This document shows, piece by piece, positions 14,971 through 24,107 of a stretch of 64,000 nt of DNA (its first letter is position 1; each line of letters opens with the position of its first letter). Both the position numbers and the translations under genes were made by a program. The DNA is taken from the NCBI GenBank assembly GCA_015099395.1, contig AP024096.1, positions 6,179,485 to 6,243,484 on the forward strand. The letters run 5' to 3'. This DNA is from Ktedonobacteria bacterium brp13. GTDB taxonomy: Bacteria > Chloroflexota > Ktedonobacteria > Ktedonobacterales > Ktedonobacteraceae. Below the pieces are notes generated by a model, which saw only the letters and a program-made list of their open reading frames with translations, ran no database searches and had not been told where the DNA came from.

Positions 14971-16212
14971 TTAGCCACGCAAGCGATCAAGTACGGGTGG
15001 TTGGCGCAGCTTTGCGAGTGCTCCTGCCTCGATCTGGCGTACACGTTCGCGTGTAATGCCTAATTCACGGCCCACCTGTTCTAATGGATGTGCCTGCCCA
15101 TTGCCCAGGCCGAAACGTAGCTGCAAGACAAGCTGTTCACGTGGGGTCAGCACTGATTCGAGCACATGCTGGACCTCATCTTTCAGCGTCTGGGTAGTGG
15201 CGACCTCTTCAGGAGATGCGGACTCTGTATCAGCCAACACGTCACCAAGTTCCTGCTCTTCATCTTCACCAACTGGTAATTCAAGTGAGACAGGGGCTCC
15301 TGGTGCGGATTGCAGTTCGATCATGCGGACAGGGTCCAGTCCAGTCGCTTCAGCCAACTCTTGCTCAGTTGGTTCGCGACCAAGTTCCTGGAGGAGACGC
15401 TGACGTTCGCGGCGAATGCGGTTGAGTGCGGTATTAACGTATACGGGGAGACGGATCGTGCGACCTTTATCGGCCACGGCCCGGCTAATCGCCTGGCGGA
15501 TCCACCATGTTGCATGCGTAGAGAAACGGTGTCCACGGCGCCAATCATAGCGTTGAACTGCACGGATCAAGCCGATATTTCCTTCCTGGATCAGATCGAG
15601 CAGTGTCAGACCACGACCAACATAGCGCTTCGCAATACTGACAACCAGACGCAGATTAGCCAGGATAAACTGGCGCATCGCCTCACGATCACCGGACTCG
15701 ATAGACTGTGCCAGTTCGATCTCACGTTCGTGCGTAATCATTGGCACACGACCAATCTCACGCAGGTACGTCATCACAGCATCTGATTCACCCGCGTCGG
15801 CGGTATTGACCTGATTATCATCCTGGTCTTCACCACGACGACGGCGTACCTGTTGTGCACGACGGGGCGTGCGATCTTCCTCCGGCGATGTACGAGGCAC
15901 CGTCAATAAAGGATCAGTCTCCATCTCTACCGAGGGAGGCTCTTCCTCATGAATATCTTCCGATAGATCCTCTTCATCCTCTAGTGGACCAGTCTCAATT
16001 TCGAGCGCACCGGTATCAATACCGTCGAGATCTTCTTCCAGCTCGTGATCCTCTTTATCCTTCTCATCTTCCGCAACGTCTTTAGATGTATAATCAAGAT
16101 CTTTCAAAACCAGGAGTTGATCTACAATGTCGTATGGCGTCTCAAGATCTGTAGCATGTGATTTATGTATGGTAAGCGTCGTTCCCGTCATGGCACGCTT
16201 TGTGTCTATCAT
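14971..16212 (-). CDS. RNA polymerase sigma factor, sigma-70 RpoD/SigA family
   Basis: This is a 413-residue sigma-70 factor of group 1/2. The conserved part begins at about 144 with region 1.2 (DAVMTYLREIGRVPMIT). Region 2 (LIQEGNIGLIRAVQRYDWRRGHRFSTHATWWIRQAI), region 3 (GREPTEQELAEATG) and region 4.2 (LEQVGRELGITRERVRQIE) follow. The first 140 residues are acidic low-complexity sequence (runs of Glu and Asp, then an Arg patch) in place of a recognisable region 1.1. Without a genome-wide list it is unclear whether this is the principal sigma factor or a close alternative. GGAGGGCG precedes ATG 16212. Confidence 0.93.
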   Translation of the reverse strand: MIDTKRAMTGTTLTIHKSHATDLETPYDIVDQLLVLKDLDYTSKDVAEDEKDKEDHELEEDLDGIDTGALEIETGPLEDEEDLSEDIHEEEPPSVEMETDPLLTVPRTSPEEDRTPRRAQQVRRRRGEDQDDNQVNTADAGESDAVMTYLREIGRVPMITHEREIELAQSIESGDREAMRQFILANLRLVVSIAKRYVGRGLTLLDLIQEGNIGLIRAVQRYDWRRGHRFSTHATWWIRQAISRAVADKGRTIRLPVYVNTALNRIRRERQRLLQELGREPTEQELAEATGLDPVRMIELQSAPGAPVSLELPVGEDEEQELGDVLADTESASPEEVATTQTLKDEVQHVLESVLTPREQLVLQLRFGLGNGQAHPLEQVGRELGITRERVRQIEAGALAKLRQPPVLDRLRG

Positions 16213-16630
16213 TGTGCGCCCTCCATGAAAAGTAGTATATCCTAAGCAGCAAGATATCTGTTCATTTGTCTGGTCCTACACTCAGGGAAAGCGAACCTTC
16301 ATCGGACCGTTTTGTCCGTGCCGAGTGGAAGGAGATTCAATGACTTGCATCTGGTCTCTTTCTATAGAAACATCGCTGGACCGGAAAATATTCCCGGTTG
16401 GCTGACACACATAACAACAATACACACAAACAAACCTGACCGTAGTCTTGGTACCCGGCTATCTCATGACTTCTTCAACTCAACAAGTATAATACGTTGT
16501 GAGAGTGCACTCTGTGCTCTGGGTCATGTGATAGAATAGAATGCCAGGTCTGCTTTGTGGGTTACTGCTTATCAGTCGGGATCAGGAGCTTTATTTCTAC
16601 TTCAATTATAACGCAAGTCACCCTTTCATT
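16213..16630. other. Intergenic stretch upstream of sigma factor gene
   Basis: The 418 bp between the sigma factor start and the DedA stop hold a small CGGAC/GTCCG hairpin (about 16300) and isolated TATAAT-like words. I see no gene, RNA gene or convincing -35/-10 pair. Confidence 0.4.
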
Positions 16631-17506
16631 CTAGTCCCTATGGCCTGGATTTGACATGGTTTCCCTGGGAAAACCGTAACCTGTGTGTAATCCATCTGTA
16701 CTTTTATACGTTTGAAGCCGCCGCAAGGTGGCAGGAAACAGCCCCTTTTTTGAATTCTTCCTAACCTTCCTCCTTTTATGTTGATTGTGTGTGCGTGGCA
16801 ATGGTGGCGTTGTGGAGTTAGCTGAGTCAGAAGCTATGAGCACTTCCTCCTGCGCCAATCCTTGCGTTACCGTTGCATTGCGCTCCTGATTCACCCGCAT
16901 TTTGCGTAGTGTCCTTATAAGTAAGACGATTAAATAGACAGCAATGAATAATATTACTATCAAAGTAGAGATTTGTGAGAGTAGACGACCAATTGCTTCC
17001 CAACTTGCGCCGAAGGCAAAGCCCAGCACCAGAGGAATAATAGCACCGATTGCCTCACCATATACATCCAGCACAAGAAAATTTCGATACGGGTAGTGTT
17101 CAGCACCTGCCAGAATATTGATAGTGCCACCCAACGAGGGGACAATACAACGGCTGGCAAAGACCGCGAATCCTGCTCTGCGACGAAAATAATCCTCACC
17201 CCTTTTGATGGTCTTCGGTGTAATAAAGCGTAGCTTCTGTGTTGTACTGAGCCAGGCAAGTAATGGCGATCCTATCTTACGCCCAATCCAATAACCAATA
17301 CTATCACCGCAGATAGAGGCGCTAGTTGAGACAAGTAAGAGCAGAAGAAGATTGAAGTCTCCCAACGCAGCAAATGCACCCATAGCAAGTAAGACCAGGC
17401 TGATAGGTAATGGGGCTCCTATAGCTGCAATGCACACAGACAACCAGAGTGCTGGATACCCGTAGAGTTGCAGCCAACTTATAAGATCAGGCAGCAATTG
17501 GTTCAA
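16631..17506 (-). CDS. DedA/SNARE-associated family membrane protein
   Basis: DedA-type membrane proteins are linked to lipid-carrier flipping and envelope homeostasis. This 291-residue protein shows the family core IAAIGAPLPISLVLLAMGAFA, GDSIGYWIGRKIG and FASRCIVPSLGGTINILAGAEHYPYRNF, with about five hydrophobic segments. The motif F(A/G)SRxxPxxG is kept as FASRCIVPSLGG. A polar C-terminal tail of about 85 residues, rich in Lys, Arg and Asn, extends beyond the usual end. Translation begins at TTG 17506, whose last bases overlap the TGA of the upstream small membrane protein (TTGA), so the two are translationally coupled. Confidence 0.88.
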   Translation of the reverse strand: MNQLLPDLISWLQLYGYPALWLSVCIAAIGAPLPISLVLLAMGAFAALGDFNLLLLLLVSTSASICGDSIGYWIGRKIGSPLLAWLSTTQKLRFITPKTIKRGEDYFRRRAGFAVFASRCIVPSLGGTINILAGAEHYPYRNFLVLDVYGEAIGAIIPLVLGFAFGASWEAIGRLLSQISTLIVILFIAVYLIVLLIRTLRKMRVNQERNATVTQGLAQEEVLIASDSANSTTPPLPRTHNQHKRRKVRKNSKKGLFPATLRRLQTYKSTDGLHTGYGFPRETMSNPGHRD

Positions 17507-17955
17507 TACAGTGTATTCTCCCCTCTGGTTGAGGTTGGGGTGCTATATGGCTTGAATGGATGTGCTTTTCGGTAGTTTATAATAACTACCTGGCACTGCC
17601 TGATCAGCCCGTTTGCTGGCTCTTTCCGTTGCTCTGCAATTTCTTCGAGCGTAAGGTGACGATCTACCAGAGTCGGCTTCGTGCGCAATGCATTGTAGAG
17701 AAGTGTATCTGGCACATGTTGCTGATGTGCGATATAGGGTATGGTCATCCAGGATTGGATGATATGCACATCGCCTTTGTGCATCAGTTGCTGGCTCTGC
17801 TGAACCGTCTGGATTGTTCCATAGGTCTGATGCATAATGAGAGCGAGTACAATAAATACGATCAGCAAGCAGACAACAATGATGATGATGCGCAGTTGTA
17901 TCCTGGTTTTTTGATTATGTAAAATTTTTGTGTTAATGCAATCCATTCCTAACAT
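17503..17955 (-). CDS. Small membrane-anchored protein coupled to DedA
   Basis: This 150-residue protein has one N-terminal membrane segment (about 20-41, LRIIIIVVCLLIVFIVLALI). The predicted external part contains SWMTIPYIAHQQHVPDTLLYNAL and RHLTLEEIAEQR. That pattern resembles the short helical 'TLEEIA' modules attached to other membrane proteins, but the link is tentative. Its stop codon overlaps the DedA start, so the two are made from one message and probably work together. It is divergent from dut with 105 bp between them. The ribosome binding site is weak. Confidence 0.65.
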   Translation of the reverse strand: MLGMDCINTKILHNQKTRIQLRIIIIVVCLLIVFIVLALIMHQTYGTIQTVQQSQQLMHKGDVHIIQSWMTIPYIAHQQHVPDTLLYNALRTKPTLVDRHLTLEEIAEQRKEPANGLIRQCQVVIINYRKAHPFKPYSTPTSTRGENTLY

Positions 17956-18024
17956 CTGGTAAAGAGCGATACATTCTTTTCTCTATACAGTCTAGCTCTT
18001 GTGTCGTGTCGTTGAGAAAAACTC

Positions 18025-18053
18025 TTGACGCAATACTCTCTATTCTCTAGAAT
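18025..18053 (+). promoter_or_regulatory. Promoter placing transcription start on the dut ATG
   Basis: TTGACG (18025-18030), a 17-base spacer and TAGAAT (18048-18053) form a sigma-70-type promoter. The expected start point seven or eight bases after the -10 falls on the A of ATG 18061, which implies a leaderless mRNA. Confidence 0.6.
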
Positions 18054-18060
18054 ACTCTAC

Positions 18061-18528
18061 ATGGAAGTATCTGTACAACCCCTACAAGGGGATTACTCTT
18101 TACACGTCAATATTAAACGCGTGGATACTACGTTGCCGCTACCAACGTATGCTACCGCTGGTTCTGTCGGTTTTGACCTGATCTGCCGAGAAGATATTGA
18201 GGTTGCGCCACGTGCGCTGGCCTTGATCCCTGGCAATCTCATTGTGCAGACACCGCCAGGCTATATGTTGCTCTTGAGCATGAGGAGCAGTACTGCTCGT
18301 CGCAAAGGTCTGTTGATGCCCAATGGTATCGGGGTCATTGATCAGGATTACTGTGGCGATAGCGATGAACTCATGATCTCTGTGTACAATTTTCGTGATG
18401 AAGCTACGCAGGTCAAGCGTGGGGAGCGGATTGCGCAAGGCATCTTTGTGCCCGTTGGACGGGTCCAATGGAACGAAGTTGAGCAGATGGGGCAAACACG
18501 GGGTGGTTTTGGCAGTACGGGTGACTAG
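18061..18528 (+). CDS. dut: dUTP diphosphatase
   Basis: The enzyme hydrolyses dUTP to dUMP and pyrophosphate, keeping uracil out of DNA and feeding thymidylate synthesis. All five family motifs are seen in 155 residues: AGSVGFDL, SMRSSTARRKGL, NGIGVIDQDYCGD, RGERIAQGIF and the C-terminal RGGFGSTG. Motif 3 is slightly unusual, with Cys in YCGD. I start the gene at ATG 18061. A longer frame from TTG 18025 would begin inside the -35 box, and no ribosome binding site precedes either codon, which fits leaderless translation. A J-domain gene follows 43 bp downstream and ends at a strong terminator. Confidence 0.93.
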   Translation: MEVSVQPLQGDYSLHVNIKRVDTTLPLPTYATAGSVGFDLICREDIEVAPRALALIPGNLIVQTPPGYMLLLSMRSSTARRKGLLMPNGIGVIDQDYCGDSDELMISVYNFRDEATQVKRGERIAQGIFVPVGRVQWNEVEQMGQTRGGFGSTGD

Positions 18529-18571
18529 TAGACCAGGAGACTAAGAGATCAGGAGGGATCGGAGACTTACT

Positions 18572-18931
18572 ATGCCGTTATCGTTACCCGACTATTATGC
18601 TGTCTTAGGGGTGCCAACCACGGCAGAATTGGAACATATTAGATCTGCCTATCGCCGGCTGGTACGTCTCTACCATCCTGATGTCAATCGCCAGGAGCGG
18701 GATGGCAGTTCGATCAAGCGTATTAACGAGGCCTACGCTGTACTCAGCGATCCTATGCGCCGCGCAAGCTACGATATCCAGCTTCTTGAGGAGAGGAAGC
18801 GTGCGATCATTATTGGCCTGATCGTTCAGCAACGTGAGCGCATACTTCATCGACCCAAACGGATGACCTGGGCTGAAGGTGCACAGGGTTTTGTGCGTGA
18901 ATTGAAGCGTGGCATCCGTGGTGAAAGCTAA
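18572..18931 (+). CDS. Short J-domain (DnaJ-like) protein
   Basis: Residues 5-70 form a complete J domain: DYYAVLGVPTTAELEHIRSA, the HPD tripeptide in RLYHPDVNR, and NEAYAVLSDPMRRASYD. J domains stimulate the ATPase of a DnaK-type Hsp70. The remaining about 50 residues are basic and helical, with no G/F region, zinc-finger or substrate-binding domains, so this is a class III co-chaperone with unknown client. It is probably co-transcribed with dut. AGGAGG lies 16 bases before the ATG and GGAGA nearer to it. Confidence 0.88.
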   Translation: MPLSLPDYYAVLGVPTTAELEHIRSAYRRLVRLYHPDVNRQERDGSSIKRINEAYAVLSDPMRRASYDIQLLEERKRAIIIGLIVQQRERILHRPKRMTWAEGAQGFVRELKRGIRGES

Positions 18932-18974
18932 CAATTGACTTATTTGTGGCTATCAGGCTATCAATACACACTGA

Positions 18975-19022
18975 ACCGGCCCGTCTATCTTCATACGATG
19001 TAGACGGGCCGGTCCTTTTTTT
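18975..19022 (+). terminator. Intrinsic terminator of dut/J-domain unit
   Basis: ACCGGCCCGTCTA (18975-18987) and TAGACGGGCCGGT (19001-19013) form a 13-bp perfect stem followed by CCTTTTTTT. This is a canonical Rho-independent terminator on the plus strand. Confidence 0.9.
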
Positions 19023-19185
19023 CTACTTATTGCGTTCCTCTCGTCTTCCCTGTAGGAAGGAGAGAAGCAATGAACCTACGAGAACACCTGTTAACAAAAT
19101 CTCCATCGTGCTAAAGGTCTTTTTCTTTTGCATCTCAGTGTGCTTTCTTGCTGCTCAGTTTTATGTGAATATCTGACAACACCTT

Positions 19186-20832
19186 TTAGTTTATTTTAAC
19201 CCAGAGTTGGTTCCCTTTGCCATAGTTTTGTTCGAGTCGATAATGTTGCGTGACCCATGTATGGAAAGCGTGAAGCTGGCTGAGACGTCCTGTATAAAAT
19301 AGGACGGCCTGTACTTGTGGTTGCTGTGCCTCCGTAATCAGTTGCTGTGAGGTCAGATAGCCGGTCTGAATATGTACTGACGAGGTATCTACAAGATCAG
19401 GTGGCGTATTACGATCGGCGAGGCCGCTCACGAACTGAGCATCAGTAATCACATATTGTCCGGGCTGAAGTATATGCTGAAGTTGTTGTGACACTCCGAT
19501 TGCCTGTTGGGTCCCTTTAGAAATCACCTGATAATGCATCTGCTGATAGTAGCTTACATCTGAGCCAATACCGAGACCAATGGTGCAGAGAATAACGAAG
19601 AGTCCCATTCTCTGAAACGCGTTCAGGATGATATTGACATGCTCTACATGTAAAGGATGAGTTTTCGGACGCAGGGTATTGATAAACTGCTCATCGATAG
19701 CAAAGATGCTCATACTGAGCAATACGGGGACCAGGATGACCAGGTGATGGTTAAAGAGGGGCATCTGTCGCCATAACAGTAAGGCCGAGGCGATCAGCCA
19801 GGCCAGTAATGGCAGCGCCAACCACTCACGACGATAGAGCGCGATGAGGAGCCCTAGCAGTGCAGCGACACCGAGCGGTGAGAGCAGGAAGTCGATGATT
19901 GTTCGTGAGTTGCCTGCTCGTGTGCTGACCTTTGCGGCAGCGCTATGGAATGAGATTACCTGAGACCATAACGCATGGAAATCACCCAGGAAGGGCAGCA
20001 GGATGATCAGCGCAGCGACCAGTAATACGGCGATCCCGACGATCAACGATTGCGCCGCTTTGATACGTGGGATGCGTACTGGAGCGTTCTCGCTCTCTAT
20101 GCTGTTCTCGTTCTTCTCCTGTGGGTGCCGCAGCACATCCAGGAAGCGCGGCAGGGGCCATTCAAATATGCGCCAGAGCTGAGCCAGTGCCAGCAGCGCG
20201 ATCGGCACAACTGTTGTAAGGCCAAACAGCTTGCAGGCGATACTGATGACCAGCGTCAGTGTACAGAGAGCCGCATAGAGGCTCCCTTTCCAGCCATTGG
20301 GTCGTTGCCACCAGAGATAAGCAAAGGCGATTGCCAGTAGTGAGAAGGCCACCTGTGGTCCCTCAGCCTGAAGTGTCTGTGAGGCTGCGAGATAGTTTTG
20401 ACTGGTGATCCCGATGATAAGAGCAACAAAGCCGCCCATACGACCGCGTACCGCATAGCCCAGCAGAAATGCGCCTACCAGGCCCAACAATGAGATTATA
20501 GCGACTCCAAAGCGTGCTGCCCAGATCGTCTGTCCACCAAGAATATAGACAGGAAATACAGAGAGGATAAACAAAGGAGGCTGCGAATAGAATGTTGAGC
20601 TATAGAGAGGATGACCGCTACTCAGCGAGCGTAGCGTTTGCCAGTAGACCCCTTCATCATAGGAATCGCGATCGAACTGTACACCTAATGTACGCAGGCG
20701 CATGAGCAGGGCGATCAATAGCAGTGCAACAAGCCCAAGAATAATGAGGAACGGAAACCGATGTCTGCTCTCCTGTACTATCGGCTCCGACGGTGATTCG
20801 CTGGAACTGGAATGAGATAAAGTTGTAGTCAT
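19186..20832 (-). CDS. Multi-pass glycosyltransferase, GT39/ArnT-like (GT-C fold)
   Basis: This 548-residue protein has about ten hydrophobic helices. It carries the GT-C signature in the first external loop, RDSYDEGVYWQTLRSLSSGHPLYSS, in which the acidic residues would bind the lipid-phosphate sugar donor. Such enzymes transfer sugars from polyprenyl-phosphate carriers to proteins, lipids or glycans. The last about 130 residues form a soluble domain (ITDAQFVSGLADRNTPPDLVD, VLFYTGRLSQLH) commonly found in this family. The first 25 residues are Ser/Glu rich and cytoplasmic. The acceptor is unknown. A large hairpin separates it from the FtsH-like gene upstream. Confidence 0.8.
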   Translation of the reverse strand: MTTTLSHSSSSESPSEPIVQESRHRFPFLIILGLVALLLIALLMRLRTLGVQFDRDSYDEGVYWQTLRSLSSGHPLYSSTFYSQPPLFILSVFPVYILGGQTIWAARFGVAIISLLGLVGAFLLGYAVRGRMGGFVALIIGITSQNYLAASQTLQAEGPQVAFSLLAIAFAYLWWQRPNGWKGSLYAALCTLTLVISIACKLFGLTTVVPIALLALAQLWRIFEWPLPRFLDVLRHPQEKNENSIESENAPVRIPRIKAAQSLIVGIAVLLVAALIILLPFLGDFHALWSQVISFHSAAAKVSTRAGNSRTIIDFLLSPLGVAALLGLLIALYRREWLALPLLAWLIASALLLWRQMPLFNHHLVILVPVLLSMSIFAIDEQFINTLRPKTHPLHVEHVNIILNAFQRMGLFVILCTIGLGIGSDVSYYQQMHYQVISKGTQQAIGVSQQLQHILQPGQYVITDAQFVSGLADRNTPPDLVDTSSVHIQTGYLTSQQLITEAQQPQVQAVLFYTGRLSQLHAFHTWVTQHYRLEQNYGKGNQLWVKIN

Positions 20833-20989
20833 AACAAAATTTCGCGTCTGCCTTTCCTGTACCTGGATAACGACGTATCTATAAAATAACGTTAGCCATT
20901 CACCACATTATCAAATAACCAGCAATTATTCAAGCGAATAGGAACAATTCCCGGCTCTGTTCCTGCTTTTTTGTGAATCCATATCCTTT

Positions 20990-21053
20990 GTATGACACAG
21001 GCAAGGGGAAGGATGGTCAGCATCTTTCCCCTTGCCTGTGTCATACTTTTTTT
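20990..21053. terminator. Very long terminator hairpin after FtsH-like gene
   Basis: GTATGACACAGGCAAGGGGAA (20990-21010) pairs with its complement ending at 21046 over 21-22 bases, with a short GATGGTCAGCAT-type loop. TTTTTTT follows on the plus strand. The nearest minus-strand gene (FtsH-like) ends 14 bp away, so on that strand it would be the gene's terminator, although the T run lies on the other side. Confidence 0.75.
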
Positions 21054-21066
21054 CTCTTAGCACGCA

Positions 21067-22968
21067 CTACGCTAACAGATCCTCTTCATGACCATCTATC
21101 CGGGCGTTCAATCTTCCTTGTTGTTCTGGTTCTGGCGTGGAAAGATGGTTCTCACCATTGCCGTTGCCATTAGCAGTCACATACGCACTAGTAGCTGTAT
21201 CGAGTAGTGGTGTGTAGCTTTTGAGGACACGTTTAGTGACGCTACGAGCATCGGCCTGGTCGATCAGTTCTTTGATCTCGTCGGCGACAAGCTCGTCACG
21301 CTCGATCAGGGCTTCGGCGACTGCTATCAGGGAATCGCTATGTTCTAGCAGGAGCTGTTTGACGGCACGGAGCTGCGATTGCAGCAGGGCCTCGACACGT
21401 TCTGCCATGCGGGGGACGAGCGAGGCTCCCCCTCCGCCCATGGCTTCACCAAAAGCCAGGAACGATGTGAGTGTTCCATCCATGCCATAGGCTCCGATAT
21501 ACGCAGCAGCCATGCGGGTAGCGGACTGGAAGTCGCCAGCGACACCGTTGAGTTCTGTGTTCAGGAAGATCTCTTCGGAGGCACGCGAAGCCAGCGAGAC
21601 CTGAATCCTGACCAGGATCTCTTCTTTGTTGCTGGTGATGACGGTCTCTTTGGGGCGTGGATGCGCGAAGGCTGCGGCACCCTCGACGTCGCCACGCTGA
21701 TGAACTGTTACGTATGAGGGAAAGTAGCGATCCATCAGGTAGTAGCTAGCGACCGTGTGACCGGCTTCGTGATAGGCCAGGCGACGGCGCTCAATCGGCG
21801 TCAGCTCGGAATGTTGACGTAGACCATATTCGTGGACATCCTGTGCCTCAATAATATCTTTATAGGTGATGCATGTCCGCCCGTCGAAGTGGGCGATAAT
21901 CGCTGCCTCGTTGACTACCAGTTTGATCGCGACTGGCGTGTATTCAACCAGACGAGCTGAGATAGTGGAGATCGGAATATCGGGATCGTGATCGACTTTG
22001 TTGAGGTAGTATTCGATCACTTCAGGACGGTATTTGTCGGTTGGTGCGGCGACGTGAATCTGGCGATCGAAGCGGCCCGGACGTAGGAGTGCGGGATCCA
22101 ATGATTCTGGTATATTGGTTGCACCGACTGTGACGACTGGCTCGCTCTGGGCACGTCCATGGTAGAGGCCCAGCAGACGCAGGATCTTTTTGAACCAGCC
22201 TGTCTCGATATTTGGAGGGTCCATCTCCATCAGCAACTGGTTGAGGCTACCGGTACCCATGCCGAACATGCCACCCATGCCCATCCCCATGCCACCCATC
22301 ATACGACCCTGACCACCGCCGCGAGAAGCACCGATGGCGTCGATCTCATCCATGAAGACGATACAGCCGCCATACTCACGGGCCAGGCGGCGTGCCTTAT
22401 TATACAGGTTACGTACCATCAGGACGTCCATCCCGATAAACATTGCTTTAAAGCTGGCGGCACTGGCGTAGGCAAAGGGAACACCAGCCTCAGTGCTCAT
22501 GCATTGTGCCAGATAGCTCTTCCCGGTTCCAGGAGGGCCTGAGAGGAGCATACCACGAATGGGACTACCACCCATCGCCTCAAACTCTTCGATGCCACGT
22601 AGTAGCATCACCATCCGCCGTGCGGACTCCAAAACTTCTGGATTACCCTTGTAGTCTTTGAAGGTCACACCAGTCTCCCCAGGCATGACCCAGTAGAGAC
22701 GTGGACGACCCAGGAACATAAAGATGACGACAAACTGCAAGACCGCTGCAGACAGGATTACGACTACATTCAGTAGCATCCCAAGCAGGGTTGTTGGGTC
22801 TTGCCCCAGGATGGGGATATGATTGGCGACGATATAGATAGCAATTAGCACGAACACGACCCAGATCCAGGCATGTTTGATAAAGCGCCCGAACTGGTCC
22901 ATGCCGAGATTAATCGACTTATCTAAATCACCAGGAGCTTGTTGCTCTTTCATTTTTTTTGCTGACAC
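21067..22968 (-). CDS. Divergent FtsH-type AAA+ zinc metalloprotease
   Basis: This is a membrane-anchored ATP-dependent protease of 633 residues. Two helices lie at about 33-50 and 64-86 with only a short segment between them, so the usual extracytoplasmic domain is nearly absent. The AAA+ domain has Walker A GPPGTGKS (144-151), Walker B IVFMDEID (203-210) and the arginine-finger region LLRPGRFDR (about 294-302). A Gly/Met-rich insertion (217-240, repeats of GGMGMG) sits after Walker B. The peptidase has HEAGH (400-404) and the third metal-ligand region GDFQSAT. A Gly/Asn-rich tail follows. All catalytic residues are kept, so activity is expected. It probably coexists with a canonical FtsH elsewhere. 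Confidence 0.9.
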   Translation of the reverse strand: MSAKKMKEQQAPGDLDKSINLGMDQFGRFIKHAWIWVVFVLIAIYIVANHIPILGQDPTTLLGMLLNVVVILSAAVLQFVVIFMFLGRPRLYWVMPGETGVTFKDYKGNPEVLESARRMVMLLRGIEEFEAMGGSPIRGMLLSGPPGTGKSYLAQCMSTEAGVPFAYASAASFKAMFIGMDVLMVRNLYNKARRLAREYGGCIVFMDEIDAIGASRGGGQGRMMGGMGMGMGGMFGMGTGSLNQLLMEMDPPNIETGWFKKILRLLGLYHGRAQSEPVVTVGATNIPESLDPALLRPGRFDRQIHVAAPTDKYRPEVIEYYLNKVDHDPDIPISTISARLVEYTPVAIKLVVNEAAIIAHFDGRTCITYKDIIEAQDVHEYGLRQHSELTPIERRRLAYHEAGHTVASYYLMDRYFPSYVTVHQRGDVEGAAAFAHPRPKETVITSNKEEILVRIQVSLASRASEEIFLNTELNGVAGDFQSATRMAAAYIGAYGMDGTLTSFLAFGEAMGGGGASLVPRMAERVEALLQSQLRAVKQLLLEHSDSLIAVAEALIERDELVADEIKELIDQADARSVTKRVLKSYTPLLDTATSAYVTANGNGNGENHLSTPEPEQQGRLNARIDGHEEDLLA

Positions 22969-23029
22969 TGCGTTCTCTCCCTTTTGGGCGCTTGCATATT
23001 ACCGTCCTCTATAGCACGGCAACATATCG

Positions 23030-23704
23030 CTAGCCAACCTGGCGCGTCGAGACATTCTCAATCTGTAATATCTGACCGCCTGGCGCAGTGACGAAGTGCC
23101 AGAAGGTCAGTAACTTTGTTCCATTTGTCGTTGAAGCGGTTGAGGTCATGCTTATTTCGACAAAAGTATCAATGGCACCATCAGCTGCTGGCTTGATACT
23201 ATCGACACTGGCGCTGGTCCATTTCATCTGGCCCTGCTTCTCGCTGAATTGCAAGATGTAGATGGCGCTATCTGGTTGCTTTGTCGATGCGCTAATCGAC
23301 TTTTGCAGATTAATCATTGTCGCGCCATCCCCGGTCCGTAGAGCGCCAAGCCAGCCAGCGATATTGGGACTGAGCTGTGGAGTGGACGTCAGATTCTGCT
23401 GTACGATGTTCTGTTGAGCAGGGAAACCGGTTGTAAAATACGAAGTTAAGAAGACACTGCCGACGAGGAGGATGAGGGCTAGCAGTGCGACGATCTTGTG
23501 GTTTTTGATCCAGGTTAGAATAAAGTAGAGCAACTTGAGGATTGGACGCAATATCGCCTTGATCCCACGAGCGACGGGCGTCTCTCCGGCTCTTCTACGT
23601 GTATGATATTCTCTTGTGACTGGCTGCTCTACCTTTGGCGGTGTTAGCTGTGGTAGAGGCGTCGTCGTTTGTACGGGTGGTGGTTGAGTGGGTGATGGTA
23701 ACAT
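23030..23704 (-). CDS. Membrane-anchored protein with Pro-rich N-terminus
   Basis: The family of this 224-residue protein is not recognised. Residues 1-35 are Pro/Thr/Gln rich. A basic stretch (TRRRAGETPVARGIK) and a single membrane segment follow at about 70-95 (IVALLALILLVGSVFLTSYF). The C-terminal about 130 residues form a predicted external domain with NIAGWLGALRTGDGATM and a beta-rich end (MKWTSASVDSI, TFVEISMTS, KLLTFWHFV), resembling small secreted NTF2-like or lumazine-binding-like folds; this is only a fold guess. I start at ATG 23704 because AAAGGTGAG lies upstream; a longer frame to 23740 begins with TTG. It sits 61 bp upstream of the FtsH-like gene and may be co-transcribed. Confidence 0.65.
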   Translation of the reverse strand: MLPSPTQPPPVQTTTPLPQLTPPKVEQPVTREYHTRRRAGETPVARGIKAILRPILKLLYFILTWIKNHKIVALLALILLVGSVFLTSYFTTGFPAQQNIVQQNLTSTPQLSPNIAGWLGALRTGDGATMINLQKSISASTKQPDSAIYILQFSEKQGQMKWTSASVDSIKPAADGAIDTFVEISMTSTASTTNGTKLLTFWHFVTAPGGQILQIENVSTRQVG

Positions 23705-24107
23705 AGAAATCTTTATCTCACCTTTCAGTGTACACCTCAAAGCATCTGGTATACCAGAGAACAGTATACAGGAGCTATTGCTTTACATAGTGGATTGTGA
23801 ACTCTACCATTCCTCCTGAATCTGTATTGTATTCTTCTAACATTACCCTGTGTTTGAATATTAATCAAGATGTAACGTATTATTACAGATACTATACAGG
23901 GATGATAGGCATGTATACAGGCAGAAAGGAGACAGCTGGAATGTCCGTTCAGCCGATTTTTCTTGCGTTATACTAGCCCGGATCACGAGTTCGTGCTGAA
24001 AAGGGATGCCCCAGCGGGTCGTTTTTGCTATAATGTACGTACATTGCATATGATCGACAGAGAAACGCCTGATTCGCAGGTAAGCGCAGCATCGTAGGAG
24101 AAAGCAG

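Noticed and set aside
18946..19176. 76-residue plus-strand frame over the terminator after the J-domain gene
   Set aside because: It contains the terminator stem and T run, and has no ribosome binding site.
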